Shown here: piece after piece, positions 17,043 through 25,615 of the stretch
How positions within the stretch are numbered: position 1 is the first letter of the stretch
Layout: every line of letters starts with the position of its first letter
Translations under genes and position numbers: made by a program
Source: Mycobacterium sp. BK086
GTDB taxonomy: Bacteria > Actinomycetota > Actinomycetes > Mycobacteriales > Mycobacteriaceae
Direction of reading: 5' to 3'
Assembly (NCBI GenBank): GCA_004362315.1
Contig: SNWL01000008.1
Span: 1-64,000 of the forward strand
DNA: 64,000 nt
Notes under the pieces: model-generated
The model's database searches: none
What the model was told of the DNA's origin: nothing
Seen by the model: the letters and a program-made list of their open reading frames with translations, nothing else

Positions 17043-18308
17043 TTACTGCCGGTAGCTGGCCAGGAAGTTGCCCAGCCGTTCGATGGCGCGGGTCAGATCA
17101 CGGGCCCACGGCAGTGTCACGATCCGGAAGTGGTCGGGAGCCGGCCAGTTGAAGCCGGTGCCCTGGGTGACGAGGATCTTCTCTTGCAGAAGCAGATCCA
17201 GCACCAGCTGCTCGTCGTCGTGGATGTCGTGTACTTCGGGGTCCAGGCGCGGGAAGGCATACAGCGCGCCGGTCGGCTTCACGCACGACACCCCGGGGAT
17301 TTCATTGAGCTTGGTCCACGCGACATCGCGCTGCTCGAGCAGCCGCCCACCGGGCAGGACCAGATCGTCGATGCTCTGGTGTCCGCCCAATGCGACCTGA
17401 ATGGCATGCTGCGCAGGCACATTCGGGCACAGCCGCATATTGGCAAGGAGGCTGATGCCCTCGATGAAACTGCTGGCGTGTTCCTTGGGTCCGGTGATGA
17501 CCAGCCAGCCGGACCGGTAGCCGGCCACCCGATACGCCTTGGACAGACCGTTGAACGTCAGGGTCAGCAGATCCGGCGCCAGTGAGGCCAGGCTGATGTG
17601 CTTGGCGTCGTCGTAGAGGATCTTGTCGTAGATCTCGTCGGCCAGCAGCAGCAGCTGATGCTTGCGCGCCAATTCGACCATCTGCTCGAGGACTTCGCGG
17701 CTGTACACCGCGCCGGTGGGGTTGTTCGGGTTGATCACGACGAGCGCCTTGGTGCGGTCGGTGATCTTGGATTCCAGGTCGGCGACGTCGGGCATCCAGC
17801 CGTTGGTCTCATCGCACAGGTAGTGCACCGGGGTGCCGCCGGCCAGTGCGGTCGACGCCGTCCACAGCGGATAGTCCGGCGCGGGGATGAGTACCTGGTC
17901 GCCGTTGTCGAGCAGCGCCTGCAGGGTCATCGTGATGAGTTCGGAGACACCGTTGCCGAGGTAGACGTCGTCGATGTCGAAGCGGGGGAAGTTCTCGACC
18001 AGTTCGTAGCGGGTGAAGACCGCGCGGCGGGCGCTGACGATGCCCTTGGAGTCGGAGTAGCCCTGTGCGTCGGGCAGTGAGGCGATCATGTCGCGCATGA
18101 TCACGTCGGGCGCCTCGAAGCCGAACGGGGCCGGGTTACCGATGTTCAGCTTGAGGATCCGATGACCCTCGTTCTCCAAGCGATTGGCGTGCTCGTGGAT
18201 CGGTCCGCGGATCTCGTAGAGAACGTCCTGCAGCTTGGTCGACTGCGTGAACGTGCGCGGCCGAGGATGCTGGCTCGTGCCGTGCCACGGTAACTGGTGA
18301 GTAGTCAC
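17043..18308 (-). CDS. aspC: Aminotransferase AspC (alanine/aspartate class I)
   Basis: 421 residues from the GTG at 18308 (start TTHQLPWHGT), chosen because the M. tuberculosis homologue begins close to this point; upstream codons in frame give an unlikely basic extension. Class I PLP features are present: NIGNPAPFGFE, GNGVSELITMTLQALLDNGD, NPNNPTGAVYS, and the Schiff-base Lys in NGLSKAYRVAGYRSGW. As in M. tuberculosis it is next to etfD, though here the desaturase and a secreted protein lie between them. The enzyme makes alanine or aspartate from keto acids. Confidence 0.95.
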   Translation of the reverse strand: MTTHQLPWHGTSQHPRPRTFTQSTKLQDVLYEIRGPIHEHANRLENEGHRILKLNIGNPAPFGFEAPDVIMRDMIASLPDAQGYSDSKGIVSARRAVFTRYELVENFPRFDIDDVYLGNGVSELITMTLQALLDNGDQVLIPAPDYPLWTASTALAGGTPVHYLCDETNGWMPDVADLESKITDRTKALVVINPNNPTGAVYSREVLEQMVELARKHQLLLLADEIYDKILYDDAKHISLASLAPDLLTLTFNGLSKAYRVAGYRSGWLVITGPKEHASSFIEGISLLANMRLCPNVPAQHAIQVALGGHQSIDDLVLPGGRLLEQRDVAWTKLNEIPGVSCVKPTGALYAFPRLDPEVHDIHDDEQLVLDLLLQEKILVTQGTGFNWPAPDHFRIVTLPWARDLTRAIERLGNFLASYRQ

Positions 18309-18496
18309 TGCACGATTGTCCCATTCCGGTGCAACTTCGTTTCTTCCGTGACCGATTGTGGCTTTGCTGTGACGCGCGGAAGTCACGATTGAGGGACACC
18401 TCGGATACAACTGTGACTCTGCTGTGTAGTCGGGGCTATTGGGGTCGAAATGACTGCTAGCTTGAGCCGTTACCAACGGTCCGACGGCGCAAAGGG

Positions 18497-18925
18497 ATGA
18501 ACGTGAAGATCACCCGCACATTGACGACTGCTGCTGTGCTGGCGGCATCTGCCGCACTGGGCTTTGCTGCTTCGGCGGTTGGCGATCCAGGATCCATCAC
18601 CGGCACCTACGCCGTGCGGGGTGGGGACGACGGAGCGGTCGTCACGGCGGCCTCGTCTTGCGTTCCCGTGGTCAACGGCTGTACCGCGAACCTGACCAGC
18701 ACTGTCGGCTGGACCAGCGTCGCCACCTATACCGACGGGCGCTGGAACTTCACCGTGACCAAGCCCGACGGGATCGTCTGCGACAACGGCAGCTACGCGC
18801 CGGTGCGCATCGCCTACTCGGTGGACGCGGCGACGATGAACGGGACCATCACGGCGGACTCCAACGGTGACTGCCCGGGAGGCCAGATCACCCAGGCGCC
18901 GTTCCAGCTGGTCAAGGTCGGCTGA
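18497..18925 (+). CDS. Small exported protein
   Basis: 142 residues with a signal peptide (MNVKITRTLTTAAVLAASAA, cleavage likely after ASA or VGD). The mature part is about 115 residues with four Cys (SSCVPVVNGCTA, IVCDNG, GDCPGG), likely two disulfides, and is beta-rich. It resembles the group of small mycobacterial secreted proteins with no known role. It starts 188 bases from aspC, in the opposite direction, and ends in a strong hairpin. Confidence 0.82.
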   Translation: MNVKITRTLTTAAVLAASAALGFAASAVGDPGSITGTYAVRGGDDGAVVTAASSCVPVVNGCTANLTSTVGWTSVATYTDGRWNFTVTKPDGIVCDNGSYAPVRIAYSVDAATMNGTITADSNGDCPGGQITQAPFQLVKVG

Positions 18926-18940
18926 GCCCACTCCAACAGC

Positions 18941-18974
18941 AGAGCCCACGTCGTCGCCGGCGTGGGCTCTCTTG
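18941..18974 (+). terminator. Hairpin after small exported protein
   Basis: AGAGCCCACG at 18941-18950 pairs with CGTGGGCTCT at 18961-18970 across a ten-base loop, 15 bases after the stop, followed by a short T-rich run (CTTG). It should end transcription of the exported-protein gene before the desaturase operator. Confidence 0.7.
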
Positions 18975-18985
18975 TCGTCTGCGCT

Positions 18986-19020
18986 AACCTACGGTACCGT
19001 AACCTACGCTACCGTAGGTT
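18986..19020. promoter_or_regulatory. Tandem palindromic operator before desaturase
   Basis: AACCTACGGTACCGT (18986-19000) is directly followed by AACCTACGCTACCGT (19001-19015), one mismatch in 15, then AGGTT. Inside, TACGGTACCGTA (18990-19001) is a perfect 12-bp palindrome and its second copy a near one. AACCTACGGTA and TACCGTAGGTT also form an 11-bp inverted repeat. The layout fits paired dimers of a TetR-type repressor. The desaturase ATG lies 18 bases further on. Confidence 0.65.
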
Positions 19021-19037
19021 GCCGGGAGGGATGCCCC

Positions 19038-19946
19038 ATGGACGCACAAGTGGCTGTGTTGCACGAGCTCGAACCCGTCGTCGCCGAGAACATCGACCGC
19101 CATCTGTCGGTGGCGCGCGAATGGTTCCCGCACGACTACGTCCCGTGGGGCCGGGGGCGCGATTTCGCGTTCCTGGGCGGGGAGGACTGGGCGCCGGAAG
19201 ACTCGCCCCTAGATCCCGTCGCCAAGGTGGCCATGACGGTGAACCTCCTCACCGAGGACAACCTGCCGTCCTATCACCGGGAGATCGCCACCCGGTTCAC
19301 CCGCGACGGAGCCTGGGGCACCTGGGTGGGGCAGTGGACCGCGGAGGAAGGTCGCCACAGTATTGCGCTGCGCGACTACCTGGTGGTGACGCGCGGCGTC
19401 GATCCTGTTCTCCTGGAACGTCTTCGCATGGAACACACGGTTGCCGGCTACGACTCGGGTGACAAGGACCCGTTGGCCGTGCTGGCCTATGTGTCGTTCC
19501 AGGAACTGGCCACCCGCATCTCGCACCGCAACACCGGCCGGGCGTCTGGCTGCCCGATCGCCGACCAGCTCCTGGCCCGCATCGCGGCCGATGAGAACCT
19601 GCACATGGTCTTCTATCGCAACCTGATGAGCGCGGCCCTCGACATCCATCCCGACGCCGCGATGGTCGCCATCCGCGACGAGGTGTTCAACTTCGCGATG
19701 CCCGGCCAGGGCTTGACCGACTTCGCCAAGAACGCGATCACCATCGCCAAGGCCGGGATCTACGACCTGCGCATCCACCATGACGACGTGCTGGTGCCGG
19801 TGCTGCGGTTCTGGAACATCTTCGACCGCAACGACTTTGGCCCGATTGGCGAGAAGGCCCGCGAGGAACTCATCGGATTCCTCGGCCTGGTCGACGAACG
19901 GGCGCGCTACTACGAGGAGAAGGCCGAAAGCCGCGTGTCGGCTTAG
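19038..19946 (+). CDS. Acyl-ACP desaturase, DesA type
   Basis: 302 residues from the ATG at 19038, with GGGAGGG seven bases upstream. Soluble di-iron ferritin-like desaturase motifs are visible: W..EEGRH near residue 105 and DENLHMVFYR near 188, plus an LTEDNLPSYHR helix that supplies a further acidic ligand. Family members introduce a double bond into ACP-bound saturated chains; mycobacterial DesA proteins feed mycolate or oleate synthesis. It ends with a four-base convergent overlap with the etfD gene. The tandem operator upstream suggests lipid-responsive repression. Confidence 0.9.
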   Translation: MDAQVAVLHELEPVVAENIDRHLSVAREWFPHDYVPWGRGRDFAFLGGEDWAPEDSPLDPVAKVAMTVNLLTEDNLPSYHREIATRFTRDGAWGTWVGQWTAEEGRHSIALRDYLVVTRGVDPVLLERLRMEHTVAGYDSGDKDPLAVLAYVSFQELATRISHRNTGRASGCPIADQLLARIAADENLHMVFYRNLMSAALDIHPDAAMVAIRDEVFNFAMPGQGLTDFAKNAITIAKAGIYDLRIHHDDVLVPVLRFWNIFDRNDFGPIGEKAREELIGFLGLVDERARYYEEKAESRVSA

Positions 19947-22900
19947 CGCTTACCCGGCGGGCGTGCGCCCTTCGCCATTCCCAGACCCTTCACCGGCGGC
20001 TGCTCGGCCTTGGGCTCCTCAGCCTTCGGCTCGGGCGCGGCAGCCGCTGCAGGCTCAGGCTCAGGCTCGGCCGCGGGTGCGGCGGCTTCGGCCGGAGCGG
20101 GTGCGGCAGCCGGGGCCTTCTTGGCGCCCGGACGACGAGCGCCGGCAGCGATGCCGAGACCCTTCACTTCCGGCTCGGCCTTGGCGGGCTCGGCAGGGGC
20201 TTCCGCGGCAGGAGCGGCAGCCGGAGCTTCGGCGGCAGGCGCGGCGGCAGCCGGTGCGGCAGCCTTCTTCGCTCCCGGGCGCTTGGCGCCCGCGGCGATG
20301 CCGAGCCCCTTGACGGGAGCCTCTGCGGCCGGAGCTGGTGCCTCCGCGGCGGGTGCCTCGGCAGCGGGTGCTGCCGAGGCGGGTGCGGCTGCCTTCTTGG
20401 CGCCGGGTCGCTTTGCGCCCGCAGCCATTCCGAGTCCCTTGACCGGGGCGGCTGCCGGAGCCTCGGCGGCCGGGGCTTCAGGGGCAGCGGCGGCCGGCTC
20501 GGCGGCCTTCTTCGCGCCGGGACGCTTGGCTCCACCCGCGATACCCAGACCCTTGACCGGAGCGGCTTCCTTGGCGGGCGCCGCCGGCGCGGCTGCCTCG
20601 GCGGCGGGAGCCTCCGGCTCGGCCTCGGGCTCCGGGGGAGCCTCGGCCGGTGCGGCCGCGGCAGCAGCTTCGGCGGCAGCCTCCGCTTCCTTTGCGGCGG
20701 TGCCCTTCTCCGGCAGCTTCACGCTGCTCAGATCCAGCGAGCCCAGCAGCAGCTGTGCGACGTCGAGCACCTCGACCTTTTCGATATCGCGTGCCGCAGC
20801 GACCTCGTCGACGCCGTCGGTGATCATCACGCGGCAGAACGGGCAGCCGGTGGCGACCTTGGAGGCACCGGTGTCGATGGCTTCCTCGGTGCGCTCGGTG
20901 TTCACGCGCTTGCCGATGTGCTCTTCCATCCACATCCGCGCACCGCCTGCGCCGCAACACAATCCGCGGTCGGCGTGGCGGGGCATCTCGGTCAGCTTCG
21001 CGCCGGACGCACCGATCAGCTCACGAGGCGCGTCGTAGACCTTGTTGTGCCGGCCCAGGTAGCACGGATCGTGGTAGGTGATGTCCTGCCCGACGGGCTT
21101 GACCGACACCAGCTTCTTGTCCCGCACCAGGCGGTTGAGCAGCTGGGTGTGGTGCAGCACGGTGAAATTGCCGCCCACTTGCGGGTATTCGCGGCCCAGC
21201 GTGTTGAAGCAGTGCGGGCAGGTGACCACGATCTTGCGGTCGACGCGCTCGACACCCTCGAACAGATCGTTGAGGGTTTCGACGTTCTGCGCGGCCAGCT
21301 GCTGGAACAGGAACTCGTTACCCGAGCGGCGGGCCGAGTCGCCGGTGCAGGTCTCGCCGGTGCCCAGCACCAGGAACTTCACGCCCGCGACGGCCAGCAG
21401 CTCGGCGACGGCCTTGGTGGTCTTCTTGGCGCGATCCTCGTAGGCGCCCGCGCAGCCGACCCAGAACAGGTACTCGTAGCCGGCGAAGCTCTCGACGTCC
21501 TGGCCGTAGACCGGCACGTCGAAGTCGACCTCGTCGATCCAGTTGGTGCGATCGGAGGCGTTCTGGCCCCACGGATTGCCCTTGTTCTCAAGGTTTTTGA
21601 ACAGCACACCGAGCTCGGAGGGGAACTCGGACTCCATCATCACCTGGTAGCGGCGCATGTCGACGATGTGGTCGATGTGCTCGATGTCCACCGGGCATTG
21701 CTCGACGCACGCACCGCAGGTGGTGCACGACCACAGCACGTCGGGGTCGATGACGCCGCCCTGCTCGAGGGTGCCGACCAGCGGACGGGTGGCCTGCTCG
21801 GGGCCGGAGCCCATGATGCGCTCGAATCCGGATTCCGGAACGGCGTGATGCTCGTCGTGCTTGGACTCGAGGAAACCGCCCTCGGTGGAGACGAGCTGCT
21901 CGGCCTCGTTCTCGCCGTCGGGCATCGGCTTGCCGCCGATGATGTACGGGGCCTTCGCGAACAGGTGGTCGCGCAGGTTCATGATGACGAGCTTGGGAGA
22001 CAACGGCTTTCCGGTGTTCCAGGCCGGGCACTGCGACTGGCAGCGGCCGCACTCGGTACAGGTGGTGAAGTCGAGGTAGCCCTTCCAGGTGAAGTCCTCG
22101 ATCTTGCCGCGACCCAGTACCGCATCCTCGGCGGGATCCTCGAAATCGATCGGCTGGCCCTTGTACTCGACGGGCAGCAGCGGGCCAAGGCCATTGGGCA
22201 GCCGCTTGAACGTGACGTTGATCGGTGCCAGGCCGATGTGCAAGTGCTTGGAGTGCAGCACGATCAGCAGGAACGCCAGCATGACGCCGATGTGACCCAT
22301 CAGCGAGATGGTCTCGATCCACACGTTGGCGGTGTGCCCCAGCGGGGCCAGCAGCGCGGCCATACCGTGCGAGAAGAAGGCGCCCCAGCCGTAGGGGAAA
22401 TCTTCACCGAGCGCATTGACCGAAGCGCCGCGGAAGAAGGCGAAGGTCAGGATGACCAGGAAGATCATGAACAGGATCAGCCAGGCGCCGCCGGTGTGCG
22501 AGCCGTAGAACCGTGAGTCCCGGCCGTACTCCTTGGGCTCGGACCGCAGCCGGATGATCGAGAAGACGATGATGCCGAGCAACACGGCGACAGCGAAGAA
22601 GTCCTGCAGGAAGCCGAGCGCATTCCACCGGCCGACCAAGGGAATGTGGAATTCCGGATTGAACAGAACGCCATAGGCCTCGAGGTACACCGAGCCGAGG
22701 ATGAAAAAGCCCCACATGGTGAAGAAATGCGCGAGGCCGGGGATCGACCATTTCAGCAGCTTCTTCTGCCCGAAGACTTCGGTGAATTGCGCCTTGATCC
22801 GGTCGGGGATGTCGTCCTTGCGGCCGCTCTCATCGCTGATCGGCTGACCTGACCGGATCAGGTTCGTCAAGAACATCACGCGCTTGGCGGCGAACAACAG

Positions 22901-22957
22901 CACGATCGCGGTGGCCAGCAGGCCAACAATCAGCCTGCCCCAGTCGAGAGCGGTCAC
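19943..22957 (-). CDS. etfD: EtfD-like Fe-S membrane oxidoreductase (ETF:menaquinone)
   Basis: 1004 residues. Five to six N-terminal membrane helices (1-240) are followed by two [4Fe-4S] sites, CTECGRCQSQCP and CTTCGACVEQCP, and CCG domains with CPHCFNT, DPCYLGRHN and GLCCGAGGARM that bind a further cluster. It is the mycobacterial protein that passes electrons from beta-oxidation (EtfBA) to menaquinone. A tail of some 240 residues, made of Ala/Pro/Glu with five near-copies of KGLGxAxGAxRPGxKK, follows the catalytic part. Length exceeds the M. tuberculosis homologue (about 880). Two 20-bp palindromes lie just upstream. Confidence 0.92.
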   Translation of the reverse strand: MTALDWGRLIVGLLATAIVLLFAAKRVMFLTNLIRSGQPISDESGRKDDIPDRIKAQFTEVFGQKKLLKWSIPGLAHFFTMWGFFILGSVYLEAYGVLFNPEFHIPLVGRWNALGFLQDFFAVAVLLGIIVFSIIRLRSEPKEYGRDSRFYGSHTGGAWLILFMIFLVILTFAFFRGASVNALGEDFPYGWGAFFSHGMAALLAPLGHTANVWIETISLMGHIGVMLAFLLIVLHSKHLHIGLAPINVTFKRLPNGLGPLLPVEYKGQPIDFEDPAEDAVLGRGKIEDFTWKGYLDFTTCTECGRCQSQCPAWNTGKPLSPKLVIMNLRDHLFAKAPYIIGGKPMPDGENEAEQLVSTEGGFLESKHDEHHAVPESGFERIMGSGPEQATRPLVGTLEQGGVIDPDVLWSCTTCGACVEQCPVDIEHIDHIVDMRRYQVMMESEFPSELGVLFKNLENKGNPWGQNASDRTNWIDEVDFDVPVYGQDVESFAGYEYLFWVGCAGAYEDRAKKTTKAVAELLAVAGVKFLVLGTGETCTGDSARRSGNEFLFQQLAAQNVETLNDLFEGVERVDRKIVVTCPHCFNTLGREYPQVGGNFTVLHHTQLLNRLVRDKKLVSVKPVGQDITYHDPCYLGRHNKVYDAPRELIGASGAKLTEMPRHADRGLCCGAGGARMWMEEHIGKRVNTERTEEAIDTGASKVATGCPFCRVMITDGVDEVAAARDIEKVEVLDVAQLLLGSLDLSSVKLPEKGTAAKEAEAAAEAAAAAAPAEAPPEPEAEPEAPAAEAAAPAAPAKEAAPVKGLGIAGGAKRPGAKKAAEPAAAAPEAPAAEAPAAAPVKGLGMAAGAKRPGAKKAAAPASAAPAAEAPAAEAPAPAAEAPVKGLGIAAGAKRPGAKKAAAPAAAAPAAEAPAAAPAAEAPAEPAKAEPEVKGLGIAAGARRPGAKKAPAAAPAPAEAAAPAAEPEPEPAAAAAPEPKAEEPKAEQPPVKGLGMAKGARPPGKR
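19949..20557 (-). repeat. Five protein-coding repeats in the EtfD tail
   Basis: Five copies of a 13-16 residue unit (KGLG-x-A-x-GA-K/R-RPG-x-KK) occur near 19949-19993, 20118-20167, 20268-20313, 20394-20441 and 20511-20557, separated by Ala/Pro/Glu-rich spacers of 25-40 residues. The units are basic and the spacers are acidic, so alternating charge is expected. The last copy ends the protein as KGLGMAKGARPPGKR. Confidence 0.9.
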
Positions 22958-22975
22958 GGACTGCCTCCCTGTCGT

Positions 22976-23020
22976 AAGTTACCCGATGGTAACTTAGTAC
23001 AAGTTACCGACCAGTAACTT
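22976..23020. promoter_or_regulatory. Two 20-bp palindromic operators before etfD
   Basis: AAGTTACCCGATGGTAACTT at 22976-22995 and AAGTTACCGACCAGTAACTT at 23001-23020 are inverted repeats with 7-8 bp arms (AAGTTAC/GTAACTT), 25 bases apart centre to centre. The etfD start lies 19 bases away. The form suits a TetR-family repressor with two dimers on neighbouring faces; a fatty-acid-responsive regulator is a reasonable guess. Confidence 0.7.
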
Positions 23021-23116
23021 GACTCCAATCCAGCTCATAGTTGCATCCCGACTATTAGCGCCGCTACAAAGGCTGACCTAACTTGGGTGGACGGCCGCTC
23101 TGATGTGTCCGGAATC

Positions 23117-25609
23117 TCAGCTCTCGGTCGTCAGAATGGCCCGCAGCATCGACAGCATTTCCGATCGGGATTCCGCACCGAGCCGGCGCCGAATACGGGC
23201 GACGTGATGCTCGACGGTCTTGGCGGAGATAAACAGCTGTGCGCCGATATCGCGGTACGGCATGCCCAGCAACAGAAGCTCGGCCACCTCGCGCTCGCGG
23301 TCCGACAGCGGCGACGACACCTGTCGTGCGCCGGCCGGCATGGCCGCGCCGGGTTCGGCGGCGTGGGGCGGCCCGTCGTCGGTGCTGTCGCCCACCGACA
23401 CCTTCAGATCGCGTGCCACCTGCAGCATCAGTCCGGACACCTTTGGGTCCGAGGTCTGCAGCGCCGCCTGCCCGGCCAGGCGGGTTCCGTCGGCGGTGAG
23501 GCCGTACTGGGCGAGCCCGCGAGCGGCGGTGCCCACCTCGTCGGCGTCGACCTGCCCGGCGAGCACCCGCAGCCAGGTCCGCCCGGCGACGGCCAGCGAC
23601 CTGGCGAATGGGCTGTGCGCGGCGGCGGAGGCCAGTGCCTGTCCGTGCGGGGCGACCGCAGCGGGATCGCCGGCCAGGATCCCGGCGTGCACGCCCGCCC
23701 AGCGCAGCGGTACCGACCAGGTGAGCGGATTGCCCAGCGAATCGAGCAAGCCGAACGCCTGCTCGAGTGCGGGCGCCAGCCGGTCCTGCTGGCCGAGCCG
23801 GGCTGATGCCACCCACAACTCGCCCAGCGGCAACAGCGAGAACAGGTCGACGGAGTATTCGACCAGTACCTCCATCGCCGCATACCAGTGCTTCTGCAAG
23901 GCACCGGCGTCGCCGCCGCGGCGCGCCAGCGCGGTCCGCAGTGACTGCGTCCACAGCGCATCCCGGCGGTACGAGCCGTCGATCCCGTTGATCTCGGAGG
24001 CGGCGGCGGCCAGCTGGCCGTCCTGCATCTTGGTCCACGCCAACAGCAGCCGGTGGCGATGGCCGAACAGCGCGTCCTCGGTATCCCGGTCGGTGCGCAC
24101 GGCCCTGGCGATGACGCTGCGCGCGCGGACCGGATCGCCGCCGTGCAGCGCCGCGAGCGTGACCAACGCCGCGGGACTGTCCGGCAGAACCTGCGCCGCC
24201 GAATACTCCGCGGCCATGGCCGCACCGAGTTTGACCGCCGCGGTCGCGTACGGCGCCTGCAAGGTCGACAGCAGGCCCTCAGCGAGGCTGCGCGCGGCGC
24301 GCGATGCCGCGGTCGGGGGCCCGGTGCTGGTGACGGACAGCGCGCGTTCGGCCGCGGCGGCGTCGCCGGCCGCGGTGAGCGCGATCGCCGCCGCGGCGCT
24401 CACGGCCGCGTCGGGGTAGGGCCCCAGCCAGCCGAACAGCTCGGCGGCCTGCGCCGAGTTCCCGTTGTGCATCGCCACGCTGGCGGCCACCCGCACGGCC
24501 GCAGCGCGCTCGGCGGGATCCTCGGAGGCCAGCAGATCGTCGGCCGCGGTAGCGGCATCCGAACACTCACCGGCCAGCGCCAGCGAATCCGCCAGCCGCG
24601 CACGCAGTTCCACCGCGCCGGCGTCGACCGCGGCCCGGTAGAGCTGTGCGGCCGAGGCCGGGTCGGTGCGCCCGCCGACGGCTTGGCGGCGCAGCACCTC
24701 GGCCAGCTGCTCGTCACGCACACCGTGCTCGGCCAGCCGCAGCGCGAGATCCGGTGACAGCGTGGCCATCGCGATCTGCGAGCGCAGCAGTGCGGTCTCG
24801 ATGTCGTGATGGCGGGCGTTGCCCAGGATCTGCGCGGTCGCGCGATGCACCGAGCGCAGGAAATGCGGGCTGTGCGCGGGCTCGACAAGCCCGGTGGCCC
24901 GGGCCCGGTCGATCAGAAGCCGGGCCTCGTCCGTCGGAATATCCAGTGCCGCAGCAAGATCCGCGGCGCCCAGGTCGCGGCTGAGCGAGGTAATGAGGAG
25001 CGCGTCGAGTTCGGGCTCACCGAGCCTGCGCAGTCGCTCGATGAGAGCGAACACCGCGGCCTGCGCGATCGACCCTGCCGAATAGGGGCGAGCCGAGGCC
25101 AGCGCGGCGTCGACGAGAAACGGGACGCCCGCCGTCGCGACGAGAATGTTGGTGACCAACTCGGTGCGCGGCGGGTGCCCGGACGGGTCGGTCATCGTCC
25201 GCGACAACTCACCGGCTTGCATGGGCACCAACGTGATTCGCGGCCGTTCCCGCTCGATCGTGGTGATCAGCGCCTGCAAGTCCTCGTCGTGGTCACGCGG
25301 TTGTACTGCGACGACCACCGTCGCGGACGGATCCCCGGCCAACTCGGTGAGTTGACGTAGTTCCGTGCCGGCCAACAGATGTGCATCGTCGACCACGACG
25401 GCAGCGTCCGCGGGATCGCCTGGCGCGGGTGGCCGCGTCAGGACGGTGGCACCGGCATCGCGCAGCGTGTCACGTGCCGCCGCCAGTAGCGTGCTCTTAC
25501 CCGTGCCGATGCCACCGGTCACCAGCAGTTTGACCGGCGCCGACCCCAGGGCGCCGACCGCATCTCTGGCGGTCTGCGAAAGACTGTGCGCGGGAACGGT
25601 ATCGGCCAC
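23117..25609 (-). CDS. iniR: IniR-like LuxR/STAND regulator
   Basis: 830 residues from a GTG. An N-terminal P-loop ATPase has Walker A GGIGTGKST near residue 33 and a VVVVDDAHL Walker B. A long helical, TPR-like middle follows, and a C-terminal LuxR helix-turn-helix reads LSDREREVAELLLLGMPYRD then ISAKTVEHHVARIRRRLG. Position and length match Rv0339c, reported as IniR, which activates iniBAC under envelope stress. The gene follows the Hsp70-like gene by six bases on the same strand, and the pair is divergent from iniB-like genes. The middle domain probably senses a small ligand. Confidence 0.88.
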   Translation of the reverse strand: MADTVPAHSLSQTARDAVGALGSAPVKLLVTGGIGTGKSTLLAAARDTLRDAGATVLTRPPAPGDPADAAVVVDDAHLLAGTELRQLTELAGDPSATVVVAVQPRDHDEDLQALITTIERERPRITLVPMQAGELSRTMTDPSGHPPRTELVTNILVATAGVPFLVDAALASARPYSAGSIAQAAVFALIERLRRLGEPELDALLITSLSRDLGAADLAAALDIPTDEARLLIDRARATGLVEPAHSPHFLRSVHRATAQILGNARHHDIETALLRSQIAMATLSPDLALRLAEHGVRDEQLAEVLRRQAVGGRTDPASAAQLYRAAVDAGAVELRARLADSLALAGECSDAATAADDLLASEDPAERAAAVRVAASVAMHNGNSAQAAELFGWLGPYPDAAVSAAAAIALTAAGDAAAAERALSVTSTGPPTAASRAARSLAEGLLSTLQAPYATAAVKLGAAMAAEYSAAQVLPDSPAALVTLAALHGGDPVRARSVIARAVRTDRDTEDALFGHRHRLLLAWTKMQDGQLAAAASEINGIDGSYRRDALWTQSLRTALARRGGDAGALQKHWYAAMEVLVEYSVDLFSLLPLGELWVASARLGQQDRLAPALEQAFGLLDSLGNPLTWSVPLRWAGVHAGILAGDPAAVAPHGQALASAAAHSPFARSLAVAGRTWLRVLAGQVDADEVGTAARGLAQYGLTADGTRLAGQAALQTSDPKVSGLMLQVARDLKVSVGDSTDDGPPHAAEPGAAMPAGARQVSSPLSDREREVAELLLLGMPYRDIGAQLFISAKTVEHHVARIRRRLGAESRSEMLSMLRAILTTES

Positions 25610-25615
25610 TGTCGC

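Noticed and set aside
18309..18476. Longer aspC start
   Set aside because: The added residues are unlike the family N-terminus, and the GTG at 18308 matches the known start region.
20010..22516. Plus-strand frames of 342 and 532 residues
   Set aside because: Both are antisense to etfD; one is the mirror of its Ala-rich repeat tail.
18986..23020. Desaturase and etfD operators as one regulon
   Set aside because: The half-sites (AACCTACGGTA and AAGTTAC) are different sequences, so a shared regulator is not supported.
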